A DNA stretch of 64,000 nt from Epiperipatus broadwayi (GCA_028023455.1 JAQFVV010000143.1:534001-598000); one strand, 5' to 3'. Positions 10,867 to 22,887 are shown, numbered from the stretch's first letter. Notes: a model not told the origin generated them from the sequence alone. A program made the numbers and translations.

Positions 10867-10917
10867 TTAATGTTTTTGTGCTCTGTTTATCACGCTTTAT
10901 TCGTGTAGAATAATTTT
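10800..10917 (+). repeat. Right inverted LTR-like repeat of the Penelope element
   Basis: Partner of 8795-8912. On the RT sense strand it contains a 4-bp stem (GGTA 10828-10831 with TACC 10837-10840), immediately followed by GAAA and the self-complementary AAGCGCTT. This resembles the stem II, GAAA and short stem III part of a minimal hammerhead, but the CTGATGA box is degenerate. Confidence 0.85.
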
Positions 10918-10939
10918 CATTATCTGATAGTTTTTATAT

Positions 10940-11400
10940 TATTTATTAATTACTATAAAATAAATTACACTTTTTGGAACACATTACCTGTACAATGTAA
11001 ACTAATTTACTGTTATTATCACAAAAAGATGTGTGATTAAAAAGAATACAACCCCTCCCCCCTTTTTGTAAATAATAACCAAAAAAAAAAGCTTTTTTTA
11101 AAACATGTAATCTAATTACAAAAAAAAAGCCGCCATGTAAGATAATTAAAAAAATAATTACCAATAAAACATCCACTTTTTTAAAAAAAGTAAAAAAAAA
11201 AAACAAGAATAGGGTACTTTTAAAGAAAAATAAAGATGTATTATTTCAAAAACATCGCTTTTTTTAAAAAAAAAAAAAAAAAAAAGAGTAATGTACATTT
11301 TTAAGGAAAAAAAAATTATTTCAAAAAAAAAGAAATAAATAATGTACATTTTTAAGAAAGAAAAAAAAGCTGTATTAAAAAATAACGTAAATTGTTTAAG
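10940..11400. repeat. A-rich low-complexity tract
   Basis: Many A-runs, up to about 20 in a row near 11260-11284, with a loosely repeated unit GTACATTTTTAAG...AAA (about 11290 and 11344). Frames on the opposite strand are poly-Phe artefacts. Confidence 0.7.
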
Positions 11401-13370
11401 AATCGACAGGCCCGGGAATGTTATATCGCTATGTTTTTGCACAGAGCGCTACCAAATGATGTACAGTGGCTATTTAACAATTAACAAGTGAATCTATACT
11501 TGTTTTAAGTTTCATTTTATAATTATTTATTCTTTGTAAACCTTGCAGTTTTGATCTTTATGAAAATTATTTAAATCAATGAAACTAATAAAAAAATAAA
11601 ATAAGTTCATGCCTGATTCGAGTTTGAAAATTATTCTGTTTAACATTAAGCATTAAATCTCACTAAATAATCTTAAAAATTTTCTCTATACTATATTACT
11701 CATTATTAGCAACTACTCCTAAATGAATATGGCAATTGCAACTTCAAGATTAGAAAAAACTAGAGATGAGTTTTGTGATAATTATAAAAACCACTCTGTA
11801 TATTTGATATTTTATTTCTGCAGCAAATCTTTCTAATTGTAATTCTCCAATGTATTCCATTCTCTACAACAGTTTCCCAATGAAAACAATCATTACTGCA
11901 TCTTTTTAGAATGTCTTTGCAATAATACTTAGTACACCAAAGGATCTACCCCTTTGACAAAAACCATATTCAACTTCCCCTCTAGTATTGATAGTTGTTT
12001 TACATGTCAAATTCAGTGAAGATGTGATTTTACAACAGTGGATTTTATAGCATCACATTCGGTGAGTTAAAGAACATATTGGTTGGTTTTTAAGATATAA
12101 TTATGTTTTTTAAATTTGACAGAATATTTTTGAATGAAACTTTTTTAATGCTTTTCTTTGCTAAATCAATAAAAACAAAAAATAAATATTAATAACTCTT
12201 GCTGTAGATACTGTTCTTGCATTTGTTTTCCACTAAAAACATATTCGTAAAGCTTCCTGATTCTAAAACTAATCTCCGAAAACCATTCACTTTTGACTGA
12301 AACCTATTCAACGAAATCTTTGAATGTATCTTTGTTATAATGTATAATAATGATATTCCATAATTACTACAAATATTTATATTCCCTTTAATTTTAAAAA
12401 TTGAATCAATAAAAGCATTCCCAAGATTAGGTGGCACAACTTCACAAATTCATCAATTCCTAAAAAATTTCAATATTTTTGAAACTAGCATATTACTACT
12501 AAGACGGTCCCTGTCACTGCACTCTTTATTTCTTGAGGGTTTGAGCTTTAAAAAAAGAAAAGGGAGTCAGAAGTGACAAGCACATAGTTAATGGATGAAA
12601 ATGTGGTTCATAAATATATAATTCTACTGTCACATTTTATAAAAGAATGTGATTAATGGCATGAGAGGCACTTAATGACTGGGCCCTACACTAACATAAG
12701 TGAGTAAAGTAAGAGACAGAAAAATCTTTGTATTAGAAACAGTGCCTAACCTTTGATGATCCAACACCTTATTCAACAAGATAGCAGGAGGTACTCTTGG
12801 TCGGGCACTGTTTATTTGTTATTCACAGTCAAACTCCATGTCTAAAGAATATTTCATTACTCCTGAACTTGTTTGTAGCATGAGCACAACACCCAACAAA
12901 AAAAAAGGAAAATATTATTTATCTATAGAAGACGCTATATTTCATACAAAAATTAAGTAGTAGTTCACACATTGCACAATGAATGTAAATTTATAGATGA
13001 AAAAACTTAGTGCATAGATTGTAAAATGTTGGGCACACCTGAATCTGTTATATGTGAACCAGTTATTAAGAACTTGTGTAATATTTCTTGCTATATTTCT
13101 TAATTATATTCTAGAATTCAAAGAGCTTGGTTGTCAATGTCATTTTTTAATGCCATAATCTTGATATTTGATTTATATAAGTTATAAAATAAAAATACGA
13201 TGTTTCTTATTTATTTCATGAATTTTGTTCAGTCCAAATGTGATTTCTATTTAGGATTATATAATATATTAACTAATTAAGCAGTAATTTTGAAACTTAA
13301 TGTTTCAGATTCACTAATTTTTGGTATGTCATTAATATCTATGAAGGACATTAAAAATCTATTCTTTTAG
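11401..13370. other. Intergenic, no gene seen
   Basis: AT-rich, without supported coding, TIR pairs or RNA genes. The 82-codon minus frame at 12437-12189 has no recognisable motif. Confidence 0.5.
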
Positions 13371-13534
13371 GATTTTTGGAATTTTATTTTTTTAAACAGA
13401 ATTTTGAAAGTGGTTGAAAATGCAAATATTATCCATGTTTTGATATACAAAAATTGTTATAAATCAAATAACCCTTTGTTACAAAAAGTTAATTTTTGGA
13501 TCATTTTAAAGTTCTTTGAGATATTATGTTATAT

Positions 13535-13721
13535 ACATTTCAACAGAAAAGGTAAGACTTTTATATAACTTAAATTTTAAATTTAATTTTATTCATGCTG
13601 AGCATGCTTTCAACCTTGCTATGAATATGATTATATCCATGTCGAAAGCATGCTCAGCATGAATAAAATTAAATTTAAAGTTTAAGTTATATAAAAGTCT
13701 ACCTTTCCTTTTGAAATGTAC
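13535..13721. repeat. Long inverted repeat (hairpin), ~77-bp arms
   Basis: The left arm 13535-13611 and right arm 13644-13721 are nearly perfect reverse complements around a ~32-bp spacer; the innermost part contains CATGCTGAGCATGC. Weaker complementarity continues outward: AATTTTGAAAGTGGT near 13402 matches ACCACTTTCAATTTC near 13830. The whole foldback may therefore span roughly 13375-13865, as in a foldback element or MITE. Confidence 0.75.
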
Positions 13722-13865
13722 ATTACTTTAAATAATATTACAATAACCCAAAAAAGAGATAGTTATTGAGTTCTTTGAAATGCAAATTTTTCATCACTTT
13801 TCAAAATTTTAATCTTTGAAAATCTCAAATACCACTTTCAATTTCTTAAACAAAATTACATAGCA

Positions 13866-14740
13866 AATTAAATATATATGTAATAGGCTTATTTATATCT
13901 AAATGTTTCATAACTGGATGAGTATAGTTTTATACAAAAAAAAAAAGTTGCTTAATTGTAGCATATTGCTCTCTTTATGCTGAATGTGACATATTTTCAG
14001 TTGATTTTAAAAAATAAAATTTAATCATACATCTGAAATAAATAAGTCCTACACAATTTGATGCAATAGTAGAATGACAGATTGAAGGACGAAGTCCATG
14101 GATCATAGTCCAGCTGTCAGTTTAAGCACTCAAACTTATGAATTCCAAAGTGATAAAGCCATTTGATTATTTATTTTGAAACTTAATAAATTAATTCCGC
14201 ATACAAGGCACCGATTATTTTTTTTGAGCTTATGAGTGAATTTAAATAGTTCTCAAATATACATATCTGTTCAGCAAAAATTAAACTTGCTTCATAAATT
14301 ATTTTATGAAGTCTTATTTACTGTTAATAATAGAAAAGTTGAATATCTTGATATAATACTTTTACTTAAAATATACATGAGTAGCGATAATGAGATCCGA
14401 ACTGAATTAACACTAGCAGCAGAAATGTCCTTGACAACTGTTGCCATCAGGAAAAACAAATGAAAGTACGTTTCTCATAAATGGGGAAAAAAAACAAAAT
14501 TTATATTATCATACAAACCAATCATTATAATCCATTATATTTTACAGTAATTAATAACATGAAGACAGAACAAGACTTTCAGAAATAAGTTAAAATTCAT
14601 CCTGGACAGTTTCATTATCACTAAATACTGCAATGAAGTAAAATTATCACGGCAGAACACATGGAATCTTTTGTGTTCCATAAATGACATTTAATATGTC
14701 AAATCTTAAAATTAATTTTGTTTCACTGATCTTGTACATT
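13866..14740. other. Intergenic, no gene seen
   Basis: AT-rich. The plus-strand 75-codon frame at 14236-14463 has no identifiable motif and no adjoining structure. Confidence 0.5.
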
Positions 14741-14748
14741 CCCTAGAA

Positions 14749-15110
14749 CAGGGGTCCCCAACCTTTTTGCACTTAAGAGCACATTCTATAATATCGGCCA
14801 GGTGGCGGGCACCATTTATTTTTTCAATGTAAATTTATAGTTGGATATTGTTAATAAGACATATAATGTACAAAAAAATATTTCAAAAATAAAATTTTAA
14901 CATAATTAACGTTTATATTTTTACGCTGTAAAAGTATAGTATGCCCTACAATTTGATTACAATATAATACAATAATTTATAAAAAAATTTAAAAATTAAA
15001 TTTATTTATATCAGATAAATAATTTTTTATCGTGTTCCGATAGCGGCGGGCACATGTAAAATAGTCTGCGGATGCCATGGTGCCCGCGGGCATAGGGTTA
15101 AGGACCCCTG
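14749..15110. mobile_element. hAT-type MITE, 362 bp
   Basis: Begins CAGGGGTCCCCAACC and ends GGTTAAGGACCCCTG, inverted ends typical of hAT elements. Flanked by a perfect 8-bp target duplication CCCTAGAA (14741-14748 and 15111-15118). No coding capacity; it would depend on a hAT transposase in trans. Confidence 0.92.
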
Positions 15111-15609
15111 CCCTAGAATATTCAAAGTTTCCCAGAATTGTTGACCTTAAAAATTCAAAGATTCTTTAGAATCATAGATGATAGTTCTACTTAGACCATC
15201 ACATATTCTTTCCATGAGACATGGCATCAAATTTTATATTAACATACTTTCAAAACTTTTTTTCTATTTTTATACTGATCAGCACTGTTAACTGAAAATT
15301 AATATGTATTTTTTAAATTTTTGGTATATTTTTAAGATTTGATACAAGTTTGTTTTGAAATGCATAAAAAGTAATTGCTTTATATATCAAACGATCAGAA
15401 ATGAATGCAAGATAAGTTCCACTTTTCTTCAGTATTACACATCATCTTATGAGGGAAAAATCTTAAATTTTTATGCTTACTTCACTCAGCATCACATTTA
15501 TCATTACATTAGAATTTTTTTTTTTTCATTTAGCACTGCAATTCCTATTGGTTATAAATATTAGATATGTAATATATCATAACTGTGAAGTACATGGATA
15601 TATATATGA

Positions 15610-16815
15610 TAGTGAACATAAACATAAGAAAATAGGACTAAAAGTAAATGCTAAAAAGGTTAAATAAAAGTTCAATAGATTTTTTCAAAAGAAAATAAAG
15701 ATTAACAAAAATGAATTAGAAAAAGTTAATAATTACAAATACCGTGGTCACATTATTAATATACATAAAACATAATGGATGAAATTACTCGGATGGAGTG
15801 CTATTAATATAAATAACTTAATATTAAAAAGAAATATGTGTGCTGCGTTCAGACCCTAATTTATTATAATCACTTATTTTGTTATTACGAACATGAACTA
15901 GCATATATAGTTTTTAAAAAAATGAACTCTCAGAATGACAGTCAAGTTAAACTATTTAATGACAAATTATTGTAATAAAATATAATACAAAATTTACACA
16001 AGTATTTTTACTGTACATTTATCTATGCCCTGAGGCTTGCTAACAAACAATAATATAGACCAAGTTGGTCTTTAATTTTGCCTAGATCCCTCCTGCTGAC
16101 CTTCAGTGGGGATTCAGTGAGTAAGAAAGCCAGTCCAGGTCATTCTTTAGTAGCCTGCAGTCTTCAGTACCAAATATTTTTTATAGGTAGTTCCCCTTAC
16201 AGACTGTGAGCATTAGGATCCAGTGGACATTCCCCTCTATTGGTCATTTATATCTATACCTATGCTTATTGATTTGTAGTGCCACATGCTCAATCCGGTT
16301 TAAATCATGCTCGATCTGAGCAAGTCTATAGAAGACTTGTGTGCATGTATTTTAATTCATGCAGCACACAGCAATGTGTTTGAAAAGAAGCTTTTTAAAA
16401 AATGTGTTTTACCAGTTCTTATCTAAGGATTCGAGATTTGGACTCTTTAACAAAAGCAATACAGACTTTAGACCACTCAACAAAATATGGAAGAATATAT
16501 TAGTAATAACAAGAAGGGCTAGGAAATGAAATACATGGAAGAAAGAACAATTACTGACATTATTAAAAGAATTAAAAACTTGAAGAGGGGCTGGTTTGGA
16601 TATATTGTTAGAAAAGATAATAGTAAATGGAAACTTGAAATCTTAAAACTGGATTCCAAGAGACTGTAAAAGACCTAAAAAAAGATCACAAGATGGAAAG
16701 ATGAAATAAGAAAGTGTGCTGAGGTAATATTGAGAAATGAGACGAGAAACTGAATTAAACCTGGAGACACTATCCTAACATGGATGATAATGGTTGAAAT
16801 ATTGATGATGTAGGT
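15610..16815 (+). pseudogene. RTE LINE relic, second copy, split by an insertion
   Basis: 15610-15836 matches the RT region at about 1210-1440 (GGACTAAAAGTAAATGC, AATTACAAATACC, GGATGGAGTGCT). 16371-16815 continues the same element (ATGTGTTTGAAAAGAAG, then the C-terminal region and GATGATG tail). The 15837-16370 interval is absent from the first copy and is therefore a later insertion. Many stops and indels make this a much older copy than the one at 1-1920. Confidence 0.75.
15837..16370. mobile_element. Small TIR element (MITE-like) inserted in the RTE relic
   Basis: Bounded by TGTGTGCTGC (15837-15846) and its reverse complement GCAGCACACA (16361-16370). It interrupts sequence that is contiguous in the RTE copy at 1440-1460. 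534 bp, no coding frame. The superfamily cannot be assigned because target duplication is unclear. Confidence 0.45.
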
Positions 16816-17749
16816 AAATTGTTTTTCTATAGCTATGCTTTTTTTTGCTATTGTAGAATTTAAAAATTCTTACGTGCAACATAATAGCTAGCTTTAAAGC
16901 AGGAAGATACGGTAAGCAATATTTTTATAGATTATATAAAACCATTCTGCCAAGGGTTTGTTTATATGTACTTTAACAGCGCTATGGGCGTTTGTCAGAT
17001 GACGTATTGATTTCTTTCTTTACTGACATAAAAAGTATAAGCATGACATCAACCAAAATACAGGCATTTGATAGCTGTCATGTGATTCCAAAAATGTCTG
17101 CCTCAAAAAAATCGGTTGAAATTTGGATTTTTGGCAGTAGTTTTAATCGAACACAGTATTTAATTTTTTTGTTTTTTGATCCTTTTTGTAATTATCACAA
17201 AGTGATAAAAGACAAAAAATGGTTTACGGCCTGCAAGTGAAAATTTCTCCAGTGTTATTCACAAACAAGGCCTACAATAGAGCTTCAACGTAATTACTTG
17301 TAAGTATAAAAAATTTAATTTTTTTAATAATATTAAAAAATTTTTTTAATTTTTTGGAAAAATTATCTTTTTTATTAATTTTATTTTGTAGTTAGTAAAT
17401 TATATATTTATTTATACTCATATAGAATTCATATCTACCATAATTTTCTAAAGTTCTAATGCATTTATTTTATAAAAATCATTTATTATTTAATATTTAT
17501 AATTGTTTATATAATATGTTTGTTTACAAGTAATGAGTTATAAAACTAATAATCAAATATATAGAAAGATTGCATATGCAGGCATATAATCAAATTTGGA
17601 TTGTTTATGTTTTTGTTTATTCTTGTTCATGCTTTGGAGTCACTCTGGTTTTGCTATGTTTCATAACATTATTTTCAAGTCTATAGCTAACAAATGGACT
17701 ATATGCAAATAAATTATATCTATGTGATACAATAAATATAACAAGATAC
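16816..17749. other. Intergenic; possible but unproven gene-edge signals
   Basis: 16970-17300 is less AT-biased, contains TGACGTAT near 16999 and ends with a donor-like CTTGTAAGTA near 17296. The 82-codon frame at 16992-17240 shows no family resemblance. Could be an exon or promoter remnant; not supported further. Confidence 0.3.
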
Positions 17750-17862
17750 CATCACTTATGTGCATAAAGAATATAAACATCACGTGTGCATAAAGAATAT
17801 AAACATCACTGGTGTCCATAAAGAATATAAACATCACTGATGTACACACAAAAAATATAAAA
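17750..17862. repeat. Tandem repeat, ~28-bp unit, four copies
   Basis: The unit resembles CATCAC..GTGCATAAAG plus AATATAAA, repeated four times with the last copy diverged. The minus-strand frame reading MFIFFMDTSD repeats is an artefact of this array. Confidence 0.8.
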
Positions 17863-18879
17863 TGAGATAAAACTCATTTTATCAGTGATATAGACAGTAA
17901 CCTACAATTCCTAGTTTTAGATAGACAAGAAGCCAATTGCTATGATGATTTCTTTTGTGTCTTTTATTAGGATGAATCTTTTTCTTTATAGATGACTTTG
18001 ATATTCGGAACTGTTGAGGTACAAGATAAAAATGAAGCATTCATAACAAACTTCTTTTGGACATTGTGAAGCTATGGATTATCTCAGATAAGACATGTTA
18101 TACATGTTTAGAAAGATAATTTTGTGAGGAATAAAGAAATTATCACTGAAGATGTAATTTGAATTTTAGTTAATGTTAATTTCCAAATTATGAACAAACA
18201 ATAAAATAATAATTATTTTGGATGTGAAAATTGTTTTCCTTAGTTTTTCTAGTTTCTAGCAATGTAATTGTTTTTGCTCCTACATAATTAAAACTGAAGT
18301 TATTCTGAAAATTGTGTCTCAGTCCAGTATTTTAAAAAATTCAGCATGGCGGCTTGAAGCTGAAGCAGTTAATTGGTAAACATGAATTTGCCAGGTCACG
18401 ACGAAATTCGAATTTTTTTTTTTTTTGTAGTTCAAATTTTTTCATCAGTGTTTCTTGTCGAATTATTTAAAAATTTGTGAAATTCCAAATACACGGTGGC
18501 ATAAAATTATATTATAAAAAAATATTGTTACATTTTTATTATATCTATAAAAAAAGAATTAAATATCTGATAAAAAATAATTTATTAAAATAATAACATA
18601 TTTATCCTACCAACATTCATAATTACTGACCTTTGTAGTTTTCGCTTATACAAGCGATAAAATTTGCAAAGATGGACATCAGTCCAAAAACTATAATGGA
18701 CAGTAATTATGAATGGTGGAAGGATAAATATAGGTAAAGGTTTACTTTAGCGACCACATCATATTCGCCCTCTAGTTTTTAAAATTAGAACTAAAATATT
18801 CTAAAATCATATATGCTCCTATATTACAATTACAGTAAATATTTAATAAAACGTAAAAGAAAAAAAAAATCATTTACCT

Positions 18880-19505
18880 TTTTAAGCATAATTCTGCCCT
18901 ATGCATACTAGGAAGTTGGAGAAAAAGGCAGCAGTGCTGTGTCTACTCCGAAAGAAAAATTCTTGGAGGTACGATGAAAATAAAGCTCTGCTGGTACCAG
19001 ATTGGAATTTCAGCTTACGCTTCGCTCTCATCTACATATTTTCAATATTCTGGGTATGTATGTCTTGGTCTTTGGGATTCATGAAGTTGTCCTGATGGAC
19101 GACAACCGAATGCATATATACCCCATTGTTGAGTCTGCTGATGTTATTGTATGCAGCCCATCCATCTGAAATTATGAGTACCTGGTAAAATGTACCACTG
19201 GATTAGGGCTTCCAGTGTGACAGCCATTCTATCCATAACTTCTGTCAAGAAGCACTTCCTTGACACTCTTCTATACCGCCAAACACCCAATGATCTCTTC
19301 GTACAGTCCCCCTGTGGTATTTTCGGTGGAAATAATGTTTGGTCAATTTTGATGACTAATGGCTCCCCATTGTCATCCATTCCACCAAGAATCTTAGGAT
19401 TTGTGTCTAAATACTTGGGACATTCTTCGTGGCAAAAATTAGCCCAGTCAATGACTATTTTTTGTTGACACTGATCTCATGCACAATGTATTCTTGGGGA
19501 AAATT
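18880..19505 (-). pseudogene. Merlin (ISXO2-like) transposase, truncated and frameshifted
   Basis: Read on the minus strand from 19505 down. CHEECPKYLDTNPK is followed by IKIDQTLFPPK (family usually has IDE-LF; first catalytic Asp kept). After a frame change comes HWVFGGIEE, then [10 protein letters not shown] (second Asp, near 19151-19175), [20 protein letters not shown] and IENM (catalytic Glu, near 19040), with TAG where Trp normally follows. KRKLKFQSGTSRALFSSYL closes the domain. Order and spacing match the DDE domain of eukaryotic Merlin transposases related to bacterial ISXO2/IS1595. The N-terminal zinc ribbon is missing from this copy, and several stops and shifts make it inactive. Confidence 0.8.
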
Positions 19506-19628
19506 ACGCGACCAAAAATACACTATATTTATAATCTAGTGTAATTATTTCAACTCCTTTAAAATGGTAAATATTTTTTTTATTATCTTTTACATTTTAA
19601 TAAATTTTAATGTTATTGTAATATAGTA

Positions 19629-20391
19629 GGATAAACATGAAATTACCAGGTCATGACAAAATTTTGTAGTTCAAATTTTTTTCACCAGTGTTTCTTGTCG
19701 AATTATTTAAAAATTTGTTATGAAATATCAAATACATGGTGGCATAAAATTATAATATAAAAAAATAATTAACAACAAATAATTATATTATAAAAAATAA
19801 TTTATTAAAATAACAATATATCCTACCAACATTCATAATTACTGTCCACCGACCTGCGTTGGATGTCGCTGAAAATATATTGCGCACTCTTCGCGGCAAA
19901 AATTTGCCTTGTCTATTATAGTGTGGCAACTTACACTTTCCTGAGCAATAAAACACTGTGGCAAATTATGTGACCAATAATATACTATAAGCATAATTGA
20001 CTTTAGGGACAAATGACTTTAAAAAAAAAAAAAAAGAACCCTTTCTGCCACCTGTGACAATCTCCACATTGCTGTGTAATCAGAGAACACTGCACGCCGC
20101 AATGCTGGCATAGGGTACTATTCTTAAGCAGGCGCCTCCTTGCTAACCATTTCATTACTAACTCCGACGTTCATCCATCAACAGCCATGAAGTCCAATTT
20201 TCTATGCGAATATCTGCAGCATGTAACACTTCATTTTATTCCGATCCTACCTATAGAAATTTGCTTTGCGAATTTTATCTTTTCTATAAATGAAAACTAC
20301 AATGGAAAGTAATTCGACAAGAAACACTCTGGTGAGAAAAAATTGAAACAAAATTCGAATTTTGTAGTGACCTGGTAACTTCATGTTTACC
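19629..20391 (-). mobile_element. Inner Merlin-family element, 763 bp, retaining an N-terminal transposase piece
   Basis: Left end GGATAAACATGAAATTACC and right end GGTAACTTCATGTTTACC are inverted repeats of the same subfamily as the outer MITE at 18375-20663. 19860-19985 is homologous to transposase sequence at 19410-19520 (TTCTTCGTGGCAAAAATT versus TCTTCGCGGCAAAAATT), so this is a second, deleted Merlin copy. Flanks ATATAGTA and TATAATAG are similar but not identical. Confidence 0.65.
20035..20150 (-). pseudogene. Merlin transposase N-terminal zinc-ribbon fragment
   Basis: Minus-strand reading gives RRRLLKNSTLCQHCGVQCSL followed by CGDCHRWQKGF, i.e. two CxxC-type pairs as in the zinc ribbon preceding the ISXO2/Merlin DDE domain. 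It belongs to the inner element 19629-20391. A poly-A run at 20019-20033 ends the readable part. Confidence 0.55.
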
Positions 20392-20663
20392 TATAATAGT
20401 ATATACGTAAGATTTTCGAATAATAATTTACTTCTAATTTTGAAAACTAGAGGGCGAACATGATTTTTATGATGTGGTCGCTAAAGTAAACCTTTACCTA
20501 AATATATTATTTTAATAAATTATAATTATGTTATTAATTATTTTTTTATAATTTTACGCCGCCGTGTATTTGATATTTCACAACAAATTTTTAAATAATT
20601 CGACTGGTGAAAAGAATTTGAACTACAAAATTTTGTCGTGACCTGGCAATTTCATGTTTATCC

Positions 20664-22613
20664 TTTAATTTTAACGTGTTAAACAGATATATATATATAT
20701 ATTAAATTACCAAATTATACCTAATGATAAATAACTGTAATATTCGGTTATAACTTTAAATTCAAGTCGTAAGTAATTCTTATTTCATCAAAAAACAATC
20801 TTCAAAATGGTAATAGCCGTTGTTTCAACAAATCCGGAATGCGTAAAACTTAAAAATTTTATCAGGTTTTAATAAATGTGACGCAGAATTTTTCTTTCAC
20901 TTAGGCAAATCAGTCAGCAAAAAAATTAGACCAATATCCGTCACTTATTAATTAAATGGCAAATTCACTGTTCCTTTGTGTGTGTGTGGGTGGGGGCAAT
21001 TGCTAACGAAACCATTGCTGCAACAAGTTATTTAGAAACTTTAACTTACCTTTTATTCGCAAATCGAGTTATTATTATTCTGCAGAACAATAGCTAAAAA
21101 ATATTACTTTGCAACTATTAAAATAATTTTGTTCCAATAAAATAATTTCTCAACTTCAATTTCAATAGTTTGCATTTTTTATTTATCGATAAATAAAACA
21201 GCAAAATAATGCATGGTATTTTAATTCATCACTAAAATATAAATTTCCAAATTAATTACAGAACAATACTTCTGTGTCAGATATAAAATTTTGACAATTT
21301 TCTCTTGAATTAGCTTTATTAAAAAAAAAATGAGAAAATATCACAAAAATTTTATGACAAATACAATAATTAGAAACCTCTTAACGATCATTTTAAGTAG
21401 GAACCAAGCCTTAGTAGCTACTATTGCAGAAATCTTTACCATTGCAATCGTTAAAATACTTTTTTAAATAGCGATAGTGTCAAAATGGTTTAAAGTAAAT
21501 ATAATGCTGTATATTTCAACAATATTTAAAAAGAAATTTATATAAAGAAACATTCAACTTTACAATAAACATTTTTAACTTTTTTTGATTTGCACATTCG
21601 GGTACAAAGAAAAAAAATTGATCAACAATGACCCATTTTCTATTACAGAATTATTTCAAAAATTAATGAAATATTTAAAATATGAGTATATATTATTAGT
21701 TACTACTTACGTAGACTTCATATTCAATACAGGTGATTACAAATACTAGGCTACCGCCTTAACTTTTGAAAGTAGTATTACGTTGAGTTCTTTGAAATTG
21801 GCCAATAGCAAACAACAAGCATACGCATCGCCCTCTTTATTTTATTCAAAAACCAAGAATCATTAGCGTTGTGCAAGCATATCGCTTATATTTTAATATA
21901 CATTGCTTCTGCGTTGTATTTATTGCTATCAGACTAGAAATTAGTTTGGAATTAAAGTTTCTTTTTATCTTGTAATTTTGCTATAAATTATGTAACTCGA
22001 AAAATTATCATCCATACCAAATGATTTCAATTTTTTAAGGCAAATACTGTTTTAAGTCTGTAATTTTTCGAGTACTGTATATACATAAGCTCATTAATTC
22101 TATTTTAGCGCATATCCCAATTTAAATAATTATTCGCAAATGCAAGCCCTATATTGTGAAAATTATATGAAGCAATAATTGGCACCTAGATTTTTTAAAT
22201 TTCCGATTATTTGTTTTGAAAGTTACAATTCTACGTTACGCATTTTCTTGTAATAATAGGTATTAAAAGATTTTAAATGTAATGTTTTTTTTTATTTTTC
22301 GACTTTAATCTTCTTCATTAATCGCCCAAAGATAGTGTATTTTAGTGTTAAGTGATACAGGTAAAAAGGGTATTAATTAACCGAATGAAAGTCTCACGAT
22401 ATTCGAGCGCTCAAATGGCCGGTTGATCCCAAAAAGAATGTTGAATTTGAAACTTTTTACTTATATATATATTATTTAACGGAAGAGCCTTAACCTGAAT
22501 TTGACTTTATTCTACTGCACTAAATCGCACTGGACTTTGATAATAAGTTTTGTTATTGAAATCATAAAACAATTACGTGTAAATCAAAACTACGCCTATT
22601 TAAAATTATTAAA
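20664..22613. other. Intergenic, no gene seen; possible promoter upstream of 22614
   Basis: Short (AT)n at 20686-20703. 21720-22600 has somewhat less extreme composition and a CCAAT-type ATTGGCCAAT at 21797-21806. No frame is supported. Confidence 0.35.
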
Positions 22614-22628
22614 ATGCGAGTGGCAGTG
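22614..22628 (+). CDS. Candidate 5-codon first coding exon (speculative)
   Basis: AAAATGCGAGTGGCAGTG is followed directly by a consensus splice donor GTAAGT (22629-22634) and a T-rich stretch. It would encode MRVAV. No downstream exon could be matched, so the host gene, if any, is unknown. Chance occurrence is quite possible. Confidence 0.15.
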
Positions 22629-22887
22629 GTAAGTTTTTTTCTTTTTTGTTGAAATGTATCAAACTTAATATTATTTCTATAAATATTGTTTATATTTGGG
22701 CCATTTACCAAAATCTTTATTAGTCATTAAAAATTTGATTTATTCATGTATGTCAAGATTTATAGTTTATTAACCATATAAATCTTCGAAATTCCAGAAA
22801 AAGAGCCCCCCCCCCCCCCCAGGAGAACAAAAATGTTGAACATGTGTTTTGCAATGATACAGAGATTCATGAATCACAAATTAGATC

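Larger units (their letters stand above)
8795..10917 (+). mobile_element. Penelope-like retroelement with inverted LTR-like ends
   Basis: RT and GIY-YIG-like coding sequence (8916-10866) is framed by a 118-bp inverted repeat: 8795-8912 is the reverse complement of 10800-10917 with about one mismatch. Penelope-like elements are known to carry LTR-like repeats in direct or inverted orientation. The near-identity of the arms suggests a fairly young insertion, yet the coding region already has several stops. A-rich sequence flanks both sides. No target duplication could be fixed. Confidence 0.85.
18733..20498 (-). mobile_element. Merlin DNA transposon with partial transposase
   Basis: The terminal inverted repeat GGTAAAGGTTTACTTTAGCG is at 18733 and its inverse ends at 20498; the arms continue to CGCCCTCTAG. 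It is flanked by a perfect 8-bp target duplication TAAATATA (18725-18732 and 20499-20506). Merlin elements give 8-9 bp duplications and have ISXO2/IS1016-type transposases, as found inside. It is inserted in the outer MITE and is itself interrupted by 19629-20391. Confidence 0.85.
18375..20663. mobile_element. Outer Merlin-like MITE, split by another Merlin element
   Basis: The left end GGTAAACATGAATTTGCC is matched in inverse by GGCAATTTCATGTTTATCC at the right end. Each arm contains CCAGGTCACGAC and extends more than 100 bp, to CGGTGGCATAAAATTAT on the left. Flanks AGTTAATT and TTTAATTT are similar, consistent with a decayed 8-bp duplication. Its centre is occupied by the element at 18733-20498. 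Confidence 0.65.

Noticed and set aside
17661-17849. 62-codon minus-strand frame with MFIFFMDTSD repeats
   Set aside because: Translation of the 28-bp tandem repeat.
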